DNA of 64,000 bases from Leisingera thetidis (GCF_025857195.1 NZ_CP109787.1:1863501-1927500), one strand, 5' to 3'; shown: positions 17,080 through 26,728, counted from the first letter of the stretch. Made by a program: numbers and translations. The notes: generated by a model from the letters alone, not told the origin.

Positions 17080-18552
17080 ATGCCCACTTTCTGGCTCGTT
17101 GCTCTCCTGCTTGCGCTGTCCGCAGCGGGTTTCTACCTAGGGCGCAGCCGCGCGCTCAGAACCGCCGGGGGCGATGTAAAAGACCTGCATTCGCTGCCCT
17201 CCTACTATGGCTATTGCGTCGCGCTGGCGTCGTTTGTGCCCGCCATCGCGGTGCTGGCGATCTGGCTGCTGGCACAGCCGCTGGTCATCGAGAACCGCGT
17301 GTCCGGCATGATCCCGGCTGAGGCGGTTCCGGAAAACGCGACCCTCGGCCTGGTGATGAGCGACGTGCGCCGGGTTGCCGAAGGGCTGGATCTGGCGGTG
17401 GAGCAGGAGGTGCTGACCCGCCGTCAGGCGCGCGAAGCCTCCAGTGGCGAGCAGGACCTGCGCGCCCTCTTGGGCGAGGTGGGTGTCGCCCTCGGCTCGG
17501 ATGTGCGGCCGGAGGTGTTGACCGCGGCCCAGACCTACCGCAACCTGTCGCATACCGGCAAAACTGCAATGACCGTCGTTGTTGCGCTGCTGGCGCTTGG
17601 CGGCTTTGCCTGGGCCTACAGCCGCACCCACAAGGATTTCCGCGCCCGCAACGTGGTCGAGCGCGGCGTTCTGGCGCTGCTGATCCTCGCCGCTTCGCTG
17701 GCGATCCTGACCACGGTCGGCATCGTCCTGTCGATGCTGTTCGAGACCAGGAACTTCTTCGGCCTGCACAGCTGGACCGACTTCTTCTTTGGCAGCACCT
17801 GGGCGCCGAACTTCCGCGGCGGCAGTGACCTGTCGATCCTGCCGCTCTTGTGGGGCACGCTCTACATCTCCTTCATCGCGCTGCTGGTGGCGGTGCCTGT
17901 GGGGCTGTTTGCGGCTATCTACCTGTCCGAATACGCCAGCAACGCGGTGCGCGCCTTTGCCAAGCCGCTTTTGGAGATCCTCGCGGGCATCCCGACCATT
18001 GTCTACGGCCTGTTTGCGCTGCTGACCGTCGGTCCGGCGCTGGCCAATCTCTTTGCCAAGGGCGGTCTGCTGGGCGTGGAATGGATGGCAGGCGCCACTT
18101 CGGTGCTGACCGCGGGGCTGGTGATGGGCATCATGCTGATCCCCTTCGTGTCCTCGCTGTCCGACGACATCATCAACGCGGTGCCGCAGGCGATGCGCGA
18201 CGGCTCGCTGGGCCTGGGCGCCACCAAATCCGAAACCGTGCGCCAGGTGGTGATGCCGGCGGCGCTGCCGGGGATCGTCGGCGCGGTGCTGCTGGCCGCC
18301 TCGCGCGCCATCGGCGAGACCATGATCGTGGTGATGGGGGCAGGGGCAATTGCCAAGTTCTCCGCCAATCCGCTGGAGTCGATGACCACCATCACCACCC
18401 GCATCGTCAGCCAGCTGACTGGCGACACCGATTTTGCCAGCCCCGAAACGCTGGTTGCCTTTGCCCTGGGCCTGACCCTGTTTGTCCTGACCCTCGGCCT
18501 GAACGTCCTGGCGCTGTTTATCGTGCGCAAATACCGGGAGCAGTACGAATAA
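17080..18552 (+). CDS. pstC: Phosphate ABC transporter permease PstC
   Basis: A 490-residue inner-membrane permease. An N-terminal extension with two hydrophobic segments (about residues 1-17 and 45-72) and a soluble helical loop to about 160 precedes the standard six-helix PstC core (about 165-485). The core holds the EAA loop SLGLGATKSETVRQVVMPAALPG that docks on PstB. This long form is common in Rhodobacterales. The stop TAA shares one base with the pstA ATG. Confidence 0.93.
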   Translation: MPTFWLVALLLALSAAGFYLGRSRALRTAGGDVKDLHSLPSYYGYCVALASFVPAIAVLAIWLLAQPLVIENRVSGMIPAEAVPENATLGLVMSDVRRVAEGLDLAVEQEVLTRRQAREASSGEQDLRALLGEVGVALGSDVRPEVLTAAQTYRNLSHTGKTAMTVVVALLALGGFAWAYSRTHKDFRARNVVERGVLALLILAASLAILTTVGIVLSMLFETRNFFGLHSWTDFFFGSTWAPNFRGGSDLSILPLLWGTLYISFIALLVAVPVGLFAAIYLSEYASNAVRAFAKPLLEILAGIPTIVYGLFALLTVGPALANLFAKGGLLGVEWMAGATSVLTAGLVMGIMLIPFVSSLSDDIINAVPQAMRDGSLGLGATKSETVRQVVMPAALPGIVGAVLLAASRAIGETMIVVMGAGAIAKFSANPLESMTTITTRIVSQLTGDTDFASPETLVAFALGLTLFVLTLGLNVLALFIVRKYREQYE

Positions 18553-19910
18553 TGACTGACCTCAGCCAAACCCCTGCAAGTGCCGCGCCCCGAAGACACG
18601 GCGGCTCGCTGCTGCAGCAGACCGCACACACCAAGAAGCGGAACGCCGCCGAGAAACGCTTTCGCGCCTATGGTGTTGCTGCGATCGCGGCCGGCCTGGT
18701 CATGCTGGTCATCCTGGTGACCACCATCGTCGGCAGGGGCACCGGTGCCTTCCAGCAGACTTTTGTGACGCTGAATGTGGAGCTGGTGGAAGCCAAGCTC
18801 GACAAGAAGGGCAGCCGCAACATCGAGGATATCAAGAAGGTCACCACCTTCGGCTACGCCCCGATCATCAAGGGCGCGATGGAGGCCGCAGTTGCAGAGC
18901 TGGGCATCGAGACCGGGCTCAAATCCAAGGAGCTGGCTGGCATCCTGTCCAAGGACGTCGCCGCCCAGCTGCGCGATTTCGTGATCGCCAACCCTGATAA
19001 AATCGGTCAGACGGTAGAGTTCCGCTTCCTCGCCTCCAGCCGGGTCGACGGTTACCTGAAGGGGCGCGTGACCCGCGGCAGCATCGTCAACGACAAGAAC
19101 ATATCCGCCGAACAGCTTGATCTTGTTGATGCATTGGCCGCCGCCGGGGTGCTGGAGAAGACCTTCAACCTCGATTTTATCACCGGTGCAGATGCCTCCG
19201 ACGCCCGCCCCGAAGCGGCCGGCATGGGGGTCTCGATGCTGGGCTCGCTGTTCATGATGCTGGTGGTGCTGGCGCTGGCGCTGCCGATTGGCGTCGCCGC
19301 CTCGATCTATCTGGAGGAATTCGCACCGCAAAACTGGCTCACCGACATGATCGAGGTGAATATCTCCAACCTCGCCGCGGTGCCGTCGATCGTGTTCGGT
19401 ATTCTCGGCCTCGCGGTGTTCATCAACTACATGCACCTGCCGACCTCGGCGCCGCTGGTGGGCGGGCTGGTGCTGACGCTGATGACGCTGCCGACCATCA
19501 TCATCTCCACCCGCGCCTCGCTGAAATCGGTGCCGCCGTCGATCCGCGACGCGGCCCTCGGGGTGGGGGCATCGAAAATGCAAGCGGTGTTCCACCACGT
19601 GCTGCCGCTGGCCGCGCCCGGCATTCTGACCGGCACCATCATCGGCCTGGCGCAGGCGCTGGGGGAAACCGCGCCGCTCTTGCTGATCGGCATGGTCGGC
19701 TTCATCGCCTCCAACCCGCCGGAGAGCCTGGCCGACGGCCTGCTGGCCCCGAACTCGGCGATGCCCGCGCAGATCTACGAATGGGCCAAACGCGCCGACC
19801 CGGCCTTCTACGAGCGCGCCTGGGGCGGCATCATCATCCTTCTCATCTTCCTGGTGACCATGAACACCCTCGCGGTGATCCTGCGCCGCCGCTTTGAACG
19901 CCGCTGGTAA
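18552..19910 (+). CDS. pstA: Phosphate ABC transporter permease PstA
   Basis: A 452-residue permease. The first ~190 residues form the DUF3333-type N-terminal extension (one membrane helix near 42-60, then a helical periplasmic part), and the PstA core with its helices spans about 210-445. The EAA loop is AALGVGASKMQAVFHHVLPLAAPG. The start at 18552 was chosen because its ATG overlaps the pstC stop (TAATG) and fits the homologous N-terminus; longer readings upstream run through pstC in another frame. It pairs with PstC to form the phosphate channel. Confidence 0.93.
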   Translation: MTDLSQTPASAAPRRHGGSLLQQTAHTKKRNAAEKRFRAYGVAAIAAGLVMLVILVTTIVGRGTGAFQQTFVTLNVELVEAKLDKKGSRNIEDIKKVTTFGYAPIIKGAMEAAVAELGIETGLKSKELAGILSKDVAAQLRDFVIANPDKIGQTVEFRFLASSRVDGYLKGRVTRGSIVNDKNISAEQLDLVDALAAAGVLEKTFNLDFITGADASDARPEAAGMGVSMLGSLFMMLVVLALALPIGVAASIYLEEFAPQNWLTDMIEVNISNLAAVPSIVFGILGLAVFINYMHLPTSAPLVGGLVLTLMTLPTIIISTRASLKSVPPSIRDAALGVGASKMQAVFHHVLPLAAPGILTGTIIGLAQALGETAPLLLIGMVGFIASNPPESLADGLLAPNSAMPAQIYEWAKRADPAFYERAWGGIIILLIFLVTMNTLAVILRRRFERRW

Positions 19911-19925
19911 AAGGGGCATAGTGCA

Positions 19926-20723
19926 ATGAACGACATGACCTTGATGGATAACACCGTGGACACACAGAACATCAAAATCGCCGCCAAGGACGTGAACGTC
20001 TACTACGGCGACAGCCACGCGATCAAAGACGTGAATGTCGAGATCGAGGACAAGACCGTCACCGCCTTCATCGGCCCTTCGGGCTGCGGCAAGTCGACCT
20101 TCCTGCGCTGCCTGAACCGGATGAACGACACCATCGGCACCTGCCGCGTAAAGGGCGACATCCTGCTGGATGGCGAGGACATCTATGACAAGCGCGTCGA
20201 CCCGGTGCAGCTGCGCGCCAAGGTTGGCATGGTGTTCCAGAAGCCGAACCCGTTCCCCAAGTCGATCTATGACAATGTGGCTTATGGCCCGCGCATCCAC
20301 GGTCTAGCGAGGAACAAGGTGGAACTGGATGAAATTGTTGAAAAATCCCTGCGCCGCGGTGCCATCTGGGATGAGGTGAAGGACCGCCTGGAAGCCCCCG
20401 GCACCGGTCTCTCCGGCGGCCAGCAGCAGCGCCTGTGCATCGCCCGCGCCGTCGCCACCGAACCCGAAGTCTTGCTGATGGACGAACCCTGCTCGGCGCT
20501 GGATCCAATCGCCACCGCCCAGGTGGAGGAACTGATCGACGAACTGCGCAGCCGCTACTCGGTGGTGATTGTCACCCACTCGATGCAGCAGGCCGCCCGG
20601 GTCAGCCAGAAAACCGCCTTTTTCCATCTTGGAAACCTGGTGGAATTCGGTCTCACCGGCCAGATCTTCACCAACCCCGAAGATCCGCGCACCGAAAGCT
20701 ACATCACCGGCCGGATCGGCTGA
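19926..20723 (+). CDS. pstB: Phosphate ABC transporter ATP-binding protein
   Basis: A 265-residue ABC ATPase of the PstB family. Walker A is [10 protein letters not shown]-loop region [24 protein letters not shown] (a PstB hallmark), signature [10 protein letters not shown], Walker [14 protein letters not shown], and H-loop [15 protein letters not shown]. It drives phosphate import and is also needed for signalling of phosphate sufficiency to PhoR. Fifteen bases separate it from pstA. Several ATG codons lie near the N-terminus; the first is used here. Confidence 0.96.
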   Translation: MNDMTLMDNTVDTQNIKIAAKDVNVYYGDSHAIKDVNVEIEDKTVTAFIGPSGCGKSTFLRCLNRMNDTIGTCRVKGDILLDGEDIYDKRVDPVQLRAKVGMVFQKPNPFPKSIYDNVAYGPRIHGLARNKVELDEIVEKSLRRGAIWDEVKDRLEAPGTGLSGGQQQRLCIARAVATEPEVLLMDEPCSALDPIATAQVEELIDELRSRYSVVIVTHSMQQAARVSQKTAFFHLGNLVEFGLTGQIFTNPEDPRTESYITGRIG

Positions 20724-20740
20724 TTTCAAGGAAAATCAAC

Positions 20741-21451
20741 ATGGCTGAACAGCATATTGCATCCGCTTTCGACCGCGACCTGGAGGCCATCCAGGCCCGG
20801 ATCATGAAAATGGGCGGCCTGGTCGAGGACGCCATCCGCGAAGCCGCCCGCGCTCTGGAAACCCGGGATGAGGAACTGGCGCTGACCGTGCGCCAGGGTG
20901 ACAAGGCAATCGACGGGCTCGAAGAACTGATCAACGAGGAAACCGCCCGCCTGATCGCACTGCGCGCGCCTGCGGCGTCGGATCTGCGGCTGGTGCTCTC
21001 GGTGATGAAGATCGCCGGCAACCTGGAACGCATTGGCGACTATGCAAAAAACATGGCCAAGCGCACCGGCGTCCTGGCCCAGGGCCCCAACACCAGCGAA
21101 GGCGCCGCGGCGCTGCGCCGGATGGCGCGCGAGGTGGAGCGGATGCTCAAGGATGCGCTGGATTCCTACATCCAGCGCGACGTGGAACTGGCCCGCGACG
21201 TGATCGAGCGCGACCGCGATGTGGACCAGATGTACAACGCCCTGTTCCGCGAATTCCTGACCCACATGATGGAGGATCCGCGCAACATTTCGGCCTGTAT
21301 GCACTTGCATTTCATCGCAAAAAACACCGAACGCATGGGCGACCACGTGACCTCCATTGCCGAACAGGTGATCTATCTGGTGACCGGCGAAAAGCCGGAG
21401 GAAGACCGCAAGAAAGCCGACACAACCTCGACCACGCCGCAGGAGATCTGA
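20741..21451 (+). CDS. phoU: Phosphate signalling complex protein PhoU
   Basis: A 236-residue all-helical protein with two tandem PhoU repeats, each a three-helix bundle with metal-binding acidic motifs (EERIGDYAKN-like NLERIGDYAKN in the first repeat and NTERMGDHVTSIAE in the second). PhoU links the Pst transporter to PhoR and keeps the regulon off when phosphate is plentiful. The ATG at 20741 was chosen because it begins the family N-terminus MAEQHIASAFDRDL; it is 17 bases after pstB. Only three bases separate it from phoB. Confidence 0.95.
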   Translation: MAEQHIASAFDRDLEAIQARIMKMGGLVEDAIREAARALETRDEELALTVRQGDKAIDGLEELINEETARLIALRAPAASDLRLVLSVMKIAGNLERIGDYAKNMAKRTGVLAQGPNTSEGAAALRRMAREVERMLKDALDSYIQRDVELARDVIERDRDVDQMYNALFREFLTHMMEDPRNISACMHLHFIAKNTERMGDHVTSIAEQVIYLVTGEKPEEDRKKADTTSTTPQEI

Positions 21452-21454
21452 CCG

Positions 21455-22144
21455 ATGGCTGCCGATCAGCCCACCGTTCTGGTGGTTGAAGACGAAATGG
21501 CCCAGCGGGAAGTGCTGGCCTACAACCTCGAGGCCGACGGCTTCCGAGTGCTGCGCGCCGAACATGGCGAGGAAGCGCTGCTGGTGGTCGAGGAGGACAT
21601 GCCCGACATCATCATCCTCGACTGGATGATGCCCAACCTAAGCGGCATCGAAGTCTGCCGCCGGCTCAAGACACGCGCGGAAACCCGCAATATTCCGGTC
21701 ATCATGCTGTCGGCGCGCTCCGAGGAGGTTGACAAGGTGCGCGGGCTGGAAACCGGGGCCGACGATTATGTGGTGAAACCCTATTCGGTGATCGAGCTGA
21801 TGGCCCGGGTGCGTACCCAGCTGCGGCGGGTGCGGCCCTCCACCGTGGGGGTGCGGCTGGAATATGACGATATCGTGCTGGATGCGGAAACCCACAAGGT
21901 CAGCCGCGCGGAAAATCCGCTGAAACTGGGCCCCACCGAGTTCCGCCTGCTCTCCACCTTCATGGAGAAGCCAGGCCGGGTGTGGAGCCGCGAGCAACTG
22001 CTGGACCGGGTCTGGGGCCGCGACATCTATGTCGACACCCGCACCGTCGATGTTCACATCGGCCGGCTGCGCAAGGCGCTGACCCAGTTCGGCGGCAACG
22101 ACCCGGTACGCACCGTGCGCGGTGCGGGCTACGCGCTCGGCTGA
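21455..22144 (+). CDS. phoB: Phosphate regulon response regulator
   Basis: A 229-residue OmpR/PhoB-type response regulator. The receiver domain spans about 6-122, with phosphorylated Asp 56 in IIILDWMMPN, acidic pocket VVEDE, and the conserved Lys in DDYVVKPYS. The winged-helix DNA-binding domain covers about 133-227 (WSREQLLDRVWGRDIYVDTRTVDVHIGRLRKAL contains the recognition helix region). It should bind the Pho box upstream of pstS. Ends the pho-pst operon before a terminator. Confidence 0.95.
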   Translation: MAADQPTVLVVEDEMAQREVLAYNLEADGFRVLRAEHGEEALLVVEEDMPDIIILDWMMPNLSGIEVCRRLKTRAETRNIPVIMLSARSEEVDKVRGLETGADDYVVKPYSVIELMARVRTQLRRVRPSTVGVRLEYDDIVLDAETHKVSRAENPLKLGPTEFRLLSTFMEKPGRVWSREQLLDRVWGRDIYVDTRTVDVHIGRLRKALTQFGGNDPVRTVRGAGYALG

Positions 22145-22154
22145 AGCGGCATCA

Positions 22155-22202
22155 GGGGGAGTCAGGCAGTGCGCAGGGGTTGCACGCCTGTCCCCCCGTT
22201 TT
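22155..22202 (+). terminator. Terminator of the pst-phoU-phoB operon
   Basis: GGGGG (22155-22159) with CCCCC (22192-22196), AGGC with GCCT, and GTGC with GCAC form a long imperfect stem followed by GTTTT (22198-22202). It lies just after the phoB stop and before the end of the convergent LysR gene. Confidence 0.6.
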
Positions 22203-22213
22203 GCTCTTGCCAC

Positions 22214-23125
22214 TCAGCGCGGCAGCGGATCTTCCGGCTGCGCTTTCCCCGCCAGCCAGCCGCGGAATTTCAGCAGCGCAGGCGCCTGTGATTTCCGCTC
22301 CCGCCAGACCAGGTAATAGGCGCCGGCTGACTCCAGCGGCTCGGGGTGAAGCGCCACCAGACGTCCTGTCGCCAGGTCCTGTTCCACCAGGTAATCCGGC
22401 ATCAGCGCCACCCCAAGCCCATGCAGAGCGGCCTGCGAGATGGTTGCGAATTGGTCATAGATCGTGCCGCTCAAACCATCTCCGGCGGCGATGCCGTGCC
22501 GGTCGAACCAGTCGCGCCAGGCGGTGGTCCGGGTTTGGATATGCAGCAGCGGCAGCTTGAAAATGTCCTTGGGACCTGCGACTGTCCGGCCATCCAGAAG
22601 CTGTGGCGCACAGACCGGCAGCAGCTGTTCGTGCTTGAGCAGCAGCGATTGCGTGCCCGGCCACTCTGCATTGCCAAAATGAATTGCAGCATCAAAGGGT
22701 TCGGTGGCGAAGTTGAATGGCTCAAGCCGGGTGGCCATGTTGATCGTCACATCCGGATGCAGCCGGGCGAACTCCGGCAGCCGCGGCATCAGCCAGCGCA
22801 TGCCGAACGCCGGAAGAATGGCCAGATTGAGCGTCCCGGCCAGCGGAGCGGCCTGCAAACGCAGCGTTGATTGCACGATCTGGTTCAATGCCTGGCGGAT
22901 TTCTGCGGCGTAATCCTGCGCCTCCGTTGTCAGCGCCAGCCGCTTCTGGTCGCGCTGCACCAGTTCCATCCCCAATTGCCGCTCGAGCGTTTGCAGCTGG
23001 CGGCTGACGGCGCCTTGCGTCAGGGCCAGTTCATCGGCGGCGGCTGAGGCGCTGCCAAGCCGGTCCAGCGCCTCCAGTGCGCGCAGGGAGGAGATCGAGG
23101 GCAAGAATTTGCGTGGCACAGTCAT
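22214..23125 (-). CDS. LysR-family regulator (GcvA-like), probable regulator of gcdH
   Basis: A 303-residue LysR-type regulator. The N-terminal winged HTH (about 8-67: SSLRALEALDRLGSASAAADELALTQGAVSRQLQTLE) has the pattern of the GcvA subgroup, and the rest is a LysR substrate-binding domain. The start at 23125 (MTVPRKFLPS) was chosen by subgroup N-terminus; a GTG start at 23179 is possible but its GGGAGG sits too close. The gene is divergent from glutaryl-CoA dehydrogenase; LysR genes in this position are known as gcdR in other proteobacteria, so control of gcdH by glutarate or a related CoA ester is inferred. Confidence 0.87.
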   Translation of the reverse strand: MTVPRKFLPSISSLRALEALDRLGSASAAADELALTQGAVSRQLQTLERQLGMELVQRDQKRLALTTEAQDYAAEIRQALNQIVQSTLRLQAAPLAGTLNLAILPAFGMRWLMPRLPEFARLHPDVTINMATRLEPFNFATEPFDAAIHFGNAEWPGTQSLLLKHEQLLPVCAPQLLDGRTVAGPKDIFKLPLLHIQTRTTAWRDWFDRHGIAAGDGLSGTIYDQFATISQAALHGLGVALMPDYLVEQDLATGRLVALHPEPLESAGAYYLVWRERKSQAPALLKFRGWLAGKAQPEDPLPR

Positions 23126-23224
23126 GTATGAGTGTTTGTCATGCTTTGTTGCCAAAGTCTCGCTGTTTTTTCCGTTCACCTCCCGTTAGGGTTTGCTTAA
23201 TTCGCGAACCACTGAGGTGACAAG

Positions 23225-24445
23225 ATGACCGACAAACCCGCCCTGCGCGCCAAGGATGCCCCGGATCTGGGCCGTTTTAACTGGGAAGACCCGCTGCGGC
23301 TGGAAGACCAACTGACTGAGGATGAGCGGATGATCTCCGCCTCGGCCCGCGCATATGCCCGGGAAAAACTTCAGCCGCGCGTGCTAAATGCTTATGAAAA
23401 CGAGGAAACCGACCCGGAAATCTTCCGCGAGATGGGGGAAATGGGCCTCCTTGGCACCACCATCCCAGAGGAGTACGGCGGGCTGGGCGGCGGTTATGTC
23501 TCCTATGGCCTGGTTGCCCGCGAGGTGGAGCGGGTCGACAGCGGCTACCGTTCGATGATGTCGGTGCAAAGCTCGCTGGTGATGTATCCCATCTATGCAT
23601 ATGGCAGTGAAGCGCAGCGCCAGAAATACCTGCCGAAACTGGCCACCGGCGAATGGATCGGCTGCTTCGGGCTGACCGAGCCGGACGCAGGTTCCGACCC
23701 TGCCAGCATGAAGACCCGGGCAGAGAAAACCGAGGGTGGCTATAAGCTTACGGGATCCAAGATGTGGATCTCGAATGCGCCGATCGCCGATGTCTTTGTC
23801 GTTTGGGCCAAATCCGAAGCCCATGGCGGCAAGATCCGCGGCTTTGTGCTGGACAAGGGCCTGAAAGGCCTGAGCGCGCCGAAAATTCAGAACAAGGCAA
23901 GTCTGCGTGCTTCAATCACCGGCGAGATCGTGATGAAGGGCGTTGAGGTTGGCGAAGATGCGCTGCTGCCGCATGTCGAGGGGCTGAAAGGGCCGTTTGG
24001 CTGCTTGAACCGCGCCCGCTACGGCATCAGCTGGGGCGCGATGGGGGCGGCTGAAGCCTGCTGGCACGCGGCGCGCCAGTATGGTTTGGACCGCGTTCAG
24101 TTCGGCCGTCCGCTGGCAAACACACAGCTGTTCCAGTTGAAACTGGCGAATATGCAGACAGAAATCACATTGGGCTTGCAGGCAAGCTTGCGGGTCGGCC
24201 GGCTGATGGATGAGGCCAATGCTGCACCAGAGATGATTTCCATCATCAAGCGTAACAATTGCGGCAAGGCGCTGGAGATTGCCCGGATGGCGCGCGACAT
24301 GCACGGCGGCAATGGCATCAGCCTCGAGTTCGACGTGATCCGCCACATGGTGAACCTTGAAACGGTGAACACCTATGAAGGCACGCACGACGTTCATGCG
24401 CTGATCCTGGGCAGGGCTCAGACCGGATTGCAGGCGTTCTTCTGA
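23225..24445 (+). CDS. gcdH: Glutaryl-CoA dehydrogenase
   Basis: A 406-residue acyl-CoA dehydrogenase with strong similarity to glutaryl-CoA dehydrogenase, which oxidises and decarboxylates glutaryl-CoA to crotonyl-CoA in lysine, hydroxylysine and tryptophan breakdown. Typical blocks are [21 protein letters not shown] [32 protein letters not shown] (FAD/substrate loop), [16 protein letters not shown], and the catalytic Glu in [20 protein letters not shown]. The conserved Arg near the substrate carboxylate lies in [17 protein letters not shown]. Ribosome-binding site GAGGTGA. It is transcribed alone and ends in a hairpin. Confidence 0.93.
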   Translation: MTDKPALRAKDAPDLGRFNWEDPLRLEDQLTEDERMISASARAYAREKLQPRVLNAYENEETDPEIFREMGEMGLLGTTIPEEYGGLGGGYVSYGLVAREVERVDSGYRSMMSVQSSLVMYPIYAYGSEAQRQKYLPKLATGEWIGCFGLTEPDAGSDPASMKTRAEKTEGGYKLTGSKMWISNAPIADVFVVWAKSEAHGGKIRGFVLDKGLKGLSAPKIQNKASLRASITGEIVMKGVEVGEDALLPHVEGLKGPFGCLNRARYGISWGAMGAAEACWHAARQYGLDRVQFGRPLANTQLFQLKLANMQTEITLGLQASLRVGRLMDEANAAPEMISIIKRNNCGKALEIARMARDMHGGNGISLEFDVIRHMVNLETVNTYEGTHDVHALILGRAQTGLQAFF

Positions 24446-24453
24446 AGGGGCAC

Positions 24454-24486
24454 TGCAGCACAGGACAGTGTCTTGTGCTGCATTTC
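24454..24486 (+). terminator. Terminator-like hairpin after gcdH
   Basis: TGCAGCACA (24454-24462) pairs with TGTGCTGCA (24474-24482); the stem continues inward through GGAC/GTCT with one G-T pair, leaving a three-base loop, and TTT follows. It begins nine bases after the stop codon. Confidence 0.7.
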
Positions 24487-25127
24487 CGCATTTCGGATTT
24501 GCATTCCTGCAGCTGGGGCCGGGTCTGAGGTTTTGCAAAGACTTGCACGAGCAAGGATCTGAAAAATGCCTCGATTATGGATCCAAAACGCTTAATCCGC
24601 GACGGCCGGGCACGGGCGGAATCAACTAGAAAGCCTCAGGCTGCTATTCAGAATAGTTAATCGGGTTTCAGATTCGCTTGCACGCCAGCAGGAACTGGCG
24701 GGCATTTAGAGCGCAAGCACTGCAAAAATTCATACCAAGGCTGCTGGTCCCGCATTGCCTGCGCGTAGTGCAATCTTGTCGGGATGCTCATTGGAGCGAA
24801 CTCCCGGAAGTGCAATGCACTGCGTTTTCGCAAAATCGTATTGCGTATATCCCGGGGCAAAACTGCAAAGCTCCGCGTCAAGGGGGCTCAGAGTTTTGCA
24901 TAAGTTCTCGTCTTAACAATAGGTTACCATGGGCGTTGAGGTAGGGGAAGCTGTCTTTTGCACTTTTTCAAACTTTGGAACGCAATTGGGACGCCCGGGG
25001 AAGGAACGCCCAATCCACTGCTTGCTGCGAGCCTGGCATGTGTGCAGGGCGTTTGATCAGCGTCGCAGCGGAGGTGCGGCGTCTCCGGCAGGCCGGGCAG
25101 AGGGGCGAAACCATGTGCCGCCAAAGG
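24487..25127. other. Long intergenic region with structured elements, no convincing gene
   Basis: About 640 bases without a credible coding sequence: possible frames are short, basic and lack ribosome-binding sites. The region is AT-richer than the flanking genes. Visible structure: the palindrome CTATTC-A-GAATAG at 24644-24656; a nested stem in which GCTTGC (24676-24681) pairs with GCAAGC (24713-24718) around CGCCAG/CTGGCG (24683-24688 and 24695-24700); and scattered TTGATCA-like words near 25040 and 25165. An untranslated RNA or degraded gene could sit here; sequence alone does not decide. Confidence 0.4.
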
Positions 25128-25160
25128 AAAAACAACGGGCCGGAGATGACCGGCCCGTTG
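25128..25160 (-). terminator. Rho-independent terminator of the MttB-type gene
   Basis: On the minus strand CAACGGGCCGG (25160-25150) pairs with CCGGCCCGTTG (25043+90 = 25143-25133), a perfect 11-bp stem with a six-base loop, followed by GTTTTTCC-type T residues (25132-25128 region). It is 18 bases beyond the stop codon. Confidence 0.85.
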
Positions 25161-25177
25161 CGATTGATCAAAGGCGT

Positions 25178-26728
25178 TTAAGCCGGGAGGTGAATGTTGA
25201 ACTTTTCCCGGATTGCCATGTCGGTTGCGGCATCGAACCGGGCGGCGGCGCGCTGGGACAGGATCTGCTCCTTTTTCGCAACCGCCTTTTGGATCAGGTC
25301 GGGTTTGTCGCGTTCTGCCCATTCCTTGGGAGAGGTCCGGTCTCCCAATTCAGGGTAGACATAGTCCACCTGCATCCGGCTGAGGGTCTGATCCGTCCCC
25401 AGGTAATGTCCCGGCCCGCCAAGGCAGGTCGCGCGCATTTGGTCCAGCGCCAGGGTCTCGTCATTCACCTCGATGCCGCGGACACAGCGTTGCGCCTGGC
25501 CAAGCAGATCATTGTCCAGGATCAGCGACTCAAGGCAGAAGCCCAGCAGCGAGGCATGCATGCCGGCTGCTTCATAAACCATGTTGAGACCGGAAAGCCC
25601 GGCCATGACGGCAGAACACATCTGCTCCCAGCCTGCCTGCATGTCGGGCAGTTTGGAGTCTGACGCGCCGCCAGCCGCACCGCCTGGCAGGTTGTAGAAT
25701 TTGTGCATCTGGGCACAGCCTGCGGTCAGCAGCGCCTGTTCGCCAGACCCCACGGACATGGCGCCCGTGCGCAGATCCAGGCCAAAGGGCCAGGTGCCGA
25801 AAATCGCGGGGGCGCCAGGCTTTACGGCGTTTACATAAACCAGGCCGGCCAGGCATTCGGCCACCGCCTGGGTAATGGCTCCGGCGATGGTGGAAGGGGC
25901 AGTGGCGCCAGCCATGCCCGCCGACAGCAGCAGCACCGGCATGCCGCCCTTGATGCATTCCTCCATCACTTCGCAGGATTCGGTCGCGAATTTCATCGGC
26001 GGAACCACAAAGCAGTTGGAGTTGGACACGAAAGGACGTTCGCGCCACTTGTCCTCGCCGCCAGCAATCATGTGCAAAAGCTCCAGGCCAGGTTTCACGA
26101 ACCCGGGTTCCGTGAAGGAGACGCCCACATGTTTGGTTGTGCCGGCCGTGGTGGCGTAGATGGAGTTCAGATCCATTTCGCAATTGTCGGCGATGTCGCG
26201 GCAGACCATCGGGCGCTGGACAAAGTGGATGTTGTCCAGCTGGTCGCAGATGCGGGCGGCATCGTGCAGATCCTGCACGGTGGAGTCGCGGTATTCGCGG
26301 CCATGCACGTCCACAACGCTTACCGCAGCGCCTGCGGTGCCGTAATGCACGCGGCCGCCAGACAGCTGAAGATCTGTTTTGCCGTCGCGGCTGAACAGCG
26401 TGACGGAGCGGTTGGCCTTGGCGATGGTGTCCTCGACAAGGGCGCGGGGGAAGCGGATGCGGCCGTCGTCGCCGGGGATGCAGCCCGCCGCGGTCAGGTA
26501 GTCGATACCGCTTTGCGGGGCGTCAGCGAGGCCGATCTCTTCCAGAGCTGTCAGCGCGGCTTCGTGGATTTTCTCCATGTCAGCCTGGCTCAGCACCTTC
26601 AGAGCAGTGGATTCCATGCCGGGACGGACCGGACGAAGGTGTTCTGGCAGTGCGGCAGCGCGGGCGGCACGGCGTGCATTCCGGCCGCCACTGCGGGTGG
26701 CACGGGACGGGGAGGCTTGATCGTTCAT
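25178..26728 (-). CDS. MttB-family methyltransferase (non-pyrrolysine), likely quaternary-amine demethylation
   Basis: A 516-residue protein of the trimethylamine methyltransferase (MttB) superfamily, a TIM-barrel. The reading frame has no internal TAG, so it is one of the non-pyrrolysine members, of which MtgB acts on glycine betaine; many such genes occur in Roseobacter-group genomes. The first ~45 residues are a basic, disordered extension (SRATRSGGRNARRAARAAAL). The barrel includes HYGTAGAAVSVVD, TAGTTKHVGVSFTEPG, CFVVPPMKFATESCEVMEE and LGGPGHYLGTDQTL. The start at 26728 follows an AAAGG site. No corrinoid protein or methyl-THF transferase lies beside it, so the partner must be elsewhere. 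Substrate is not known. Confidence 0.85.
   Translation of the reverse strand: MNDQASPSRATRSGGRNARRAARAAALPEHLRPVRPGMESTALKVLSQADMEKIHEAALTALEEIGLADAPQSGIDYLTAAGCIPGDDGRIRFPRALVEDTIAKANRSVTLFSRDGKTDLQLSGGRVHYGTAGAAVSVVDVHGREYRDSTVQDLHDAARICDQLDNIHFVQRPMVCRDIADNCEMDLNSIYATTAGTTKHVGVSFTEPGFVKPGLELLHMIAGGEDKWRERPFVSNSNCFVVPPMKFATESCEVMEECIKGGMPVLLLSAGMAGATAPSTIAGAITQAVAECLAGLVYVNAVKPGAPAIFGTWPFGLDLRTGAMSVGSGEQALLTAGCAQMHKFYNLPGGAAGGASDSKLPDMQAGWEQMCSAVMAGLSGLNMVYEAAGMHASLLGFCLESLILDNDLLGQAQRCVRGIEVNDETLALDQMRATCLGGPGHYLGTDQTLSRMQVDYVYPELGDRTSPKEWAERDKPDLIQKAVAKKEQILSQRAAARFDAATDMAIREKFNIHLPA

Noticed and set aside
18003..20300. 765-codon minus-strand open frame over pstC, pstA and pstB
   Set aside because: Antisense shadow caused by GC-rich codon bias; all three sense genes have clear motifs.
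24657..24881. Possible 74-residue minus-strand gene in the long intergenic region
   Set aside because: Basic composition, no ribosome-binding site, no family resemblance; kept only as part of the intergenic description.
25178..26728. Pyrrolysine-containing MttB
   Set aside because: There is no in-frame TAG codon anywhere in the gene, so it is a non-pyrrolysine member.
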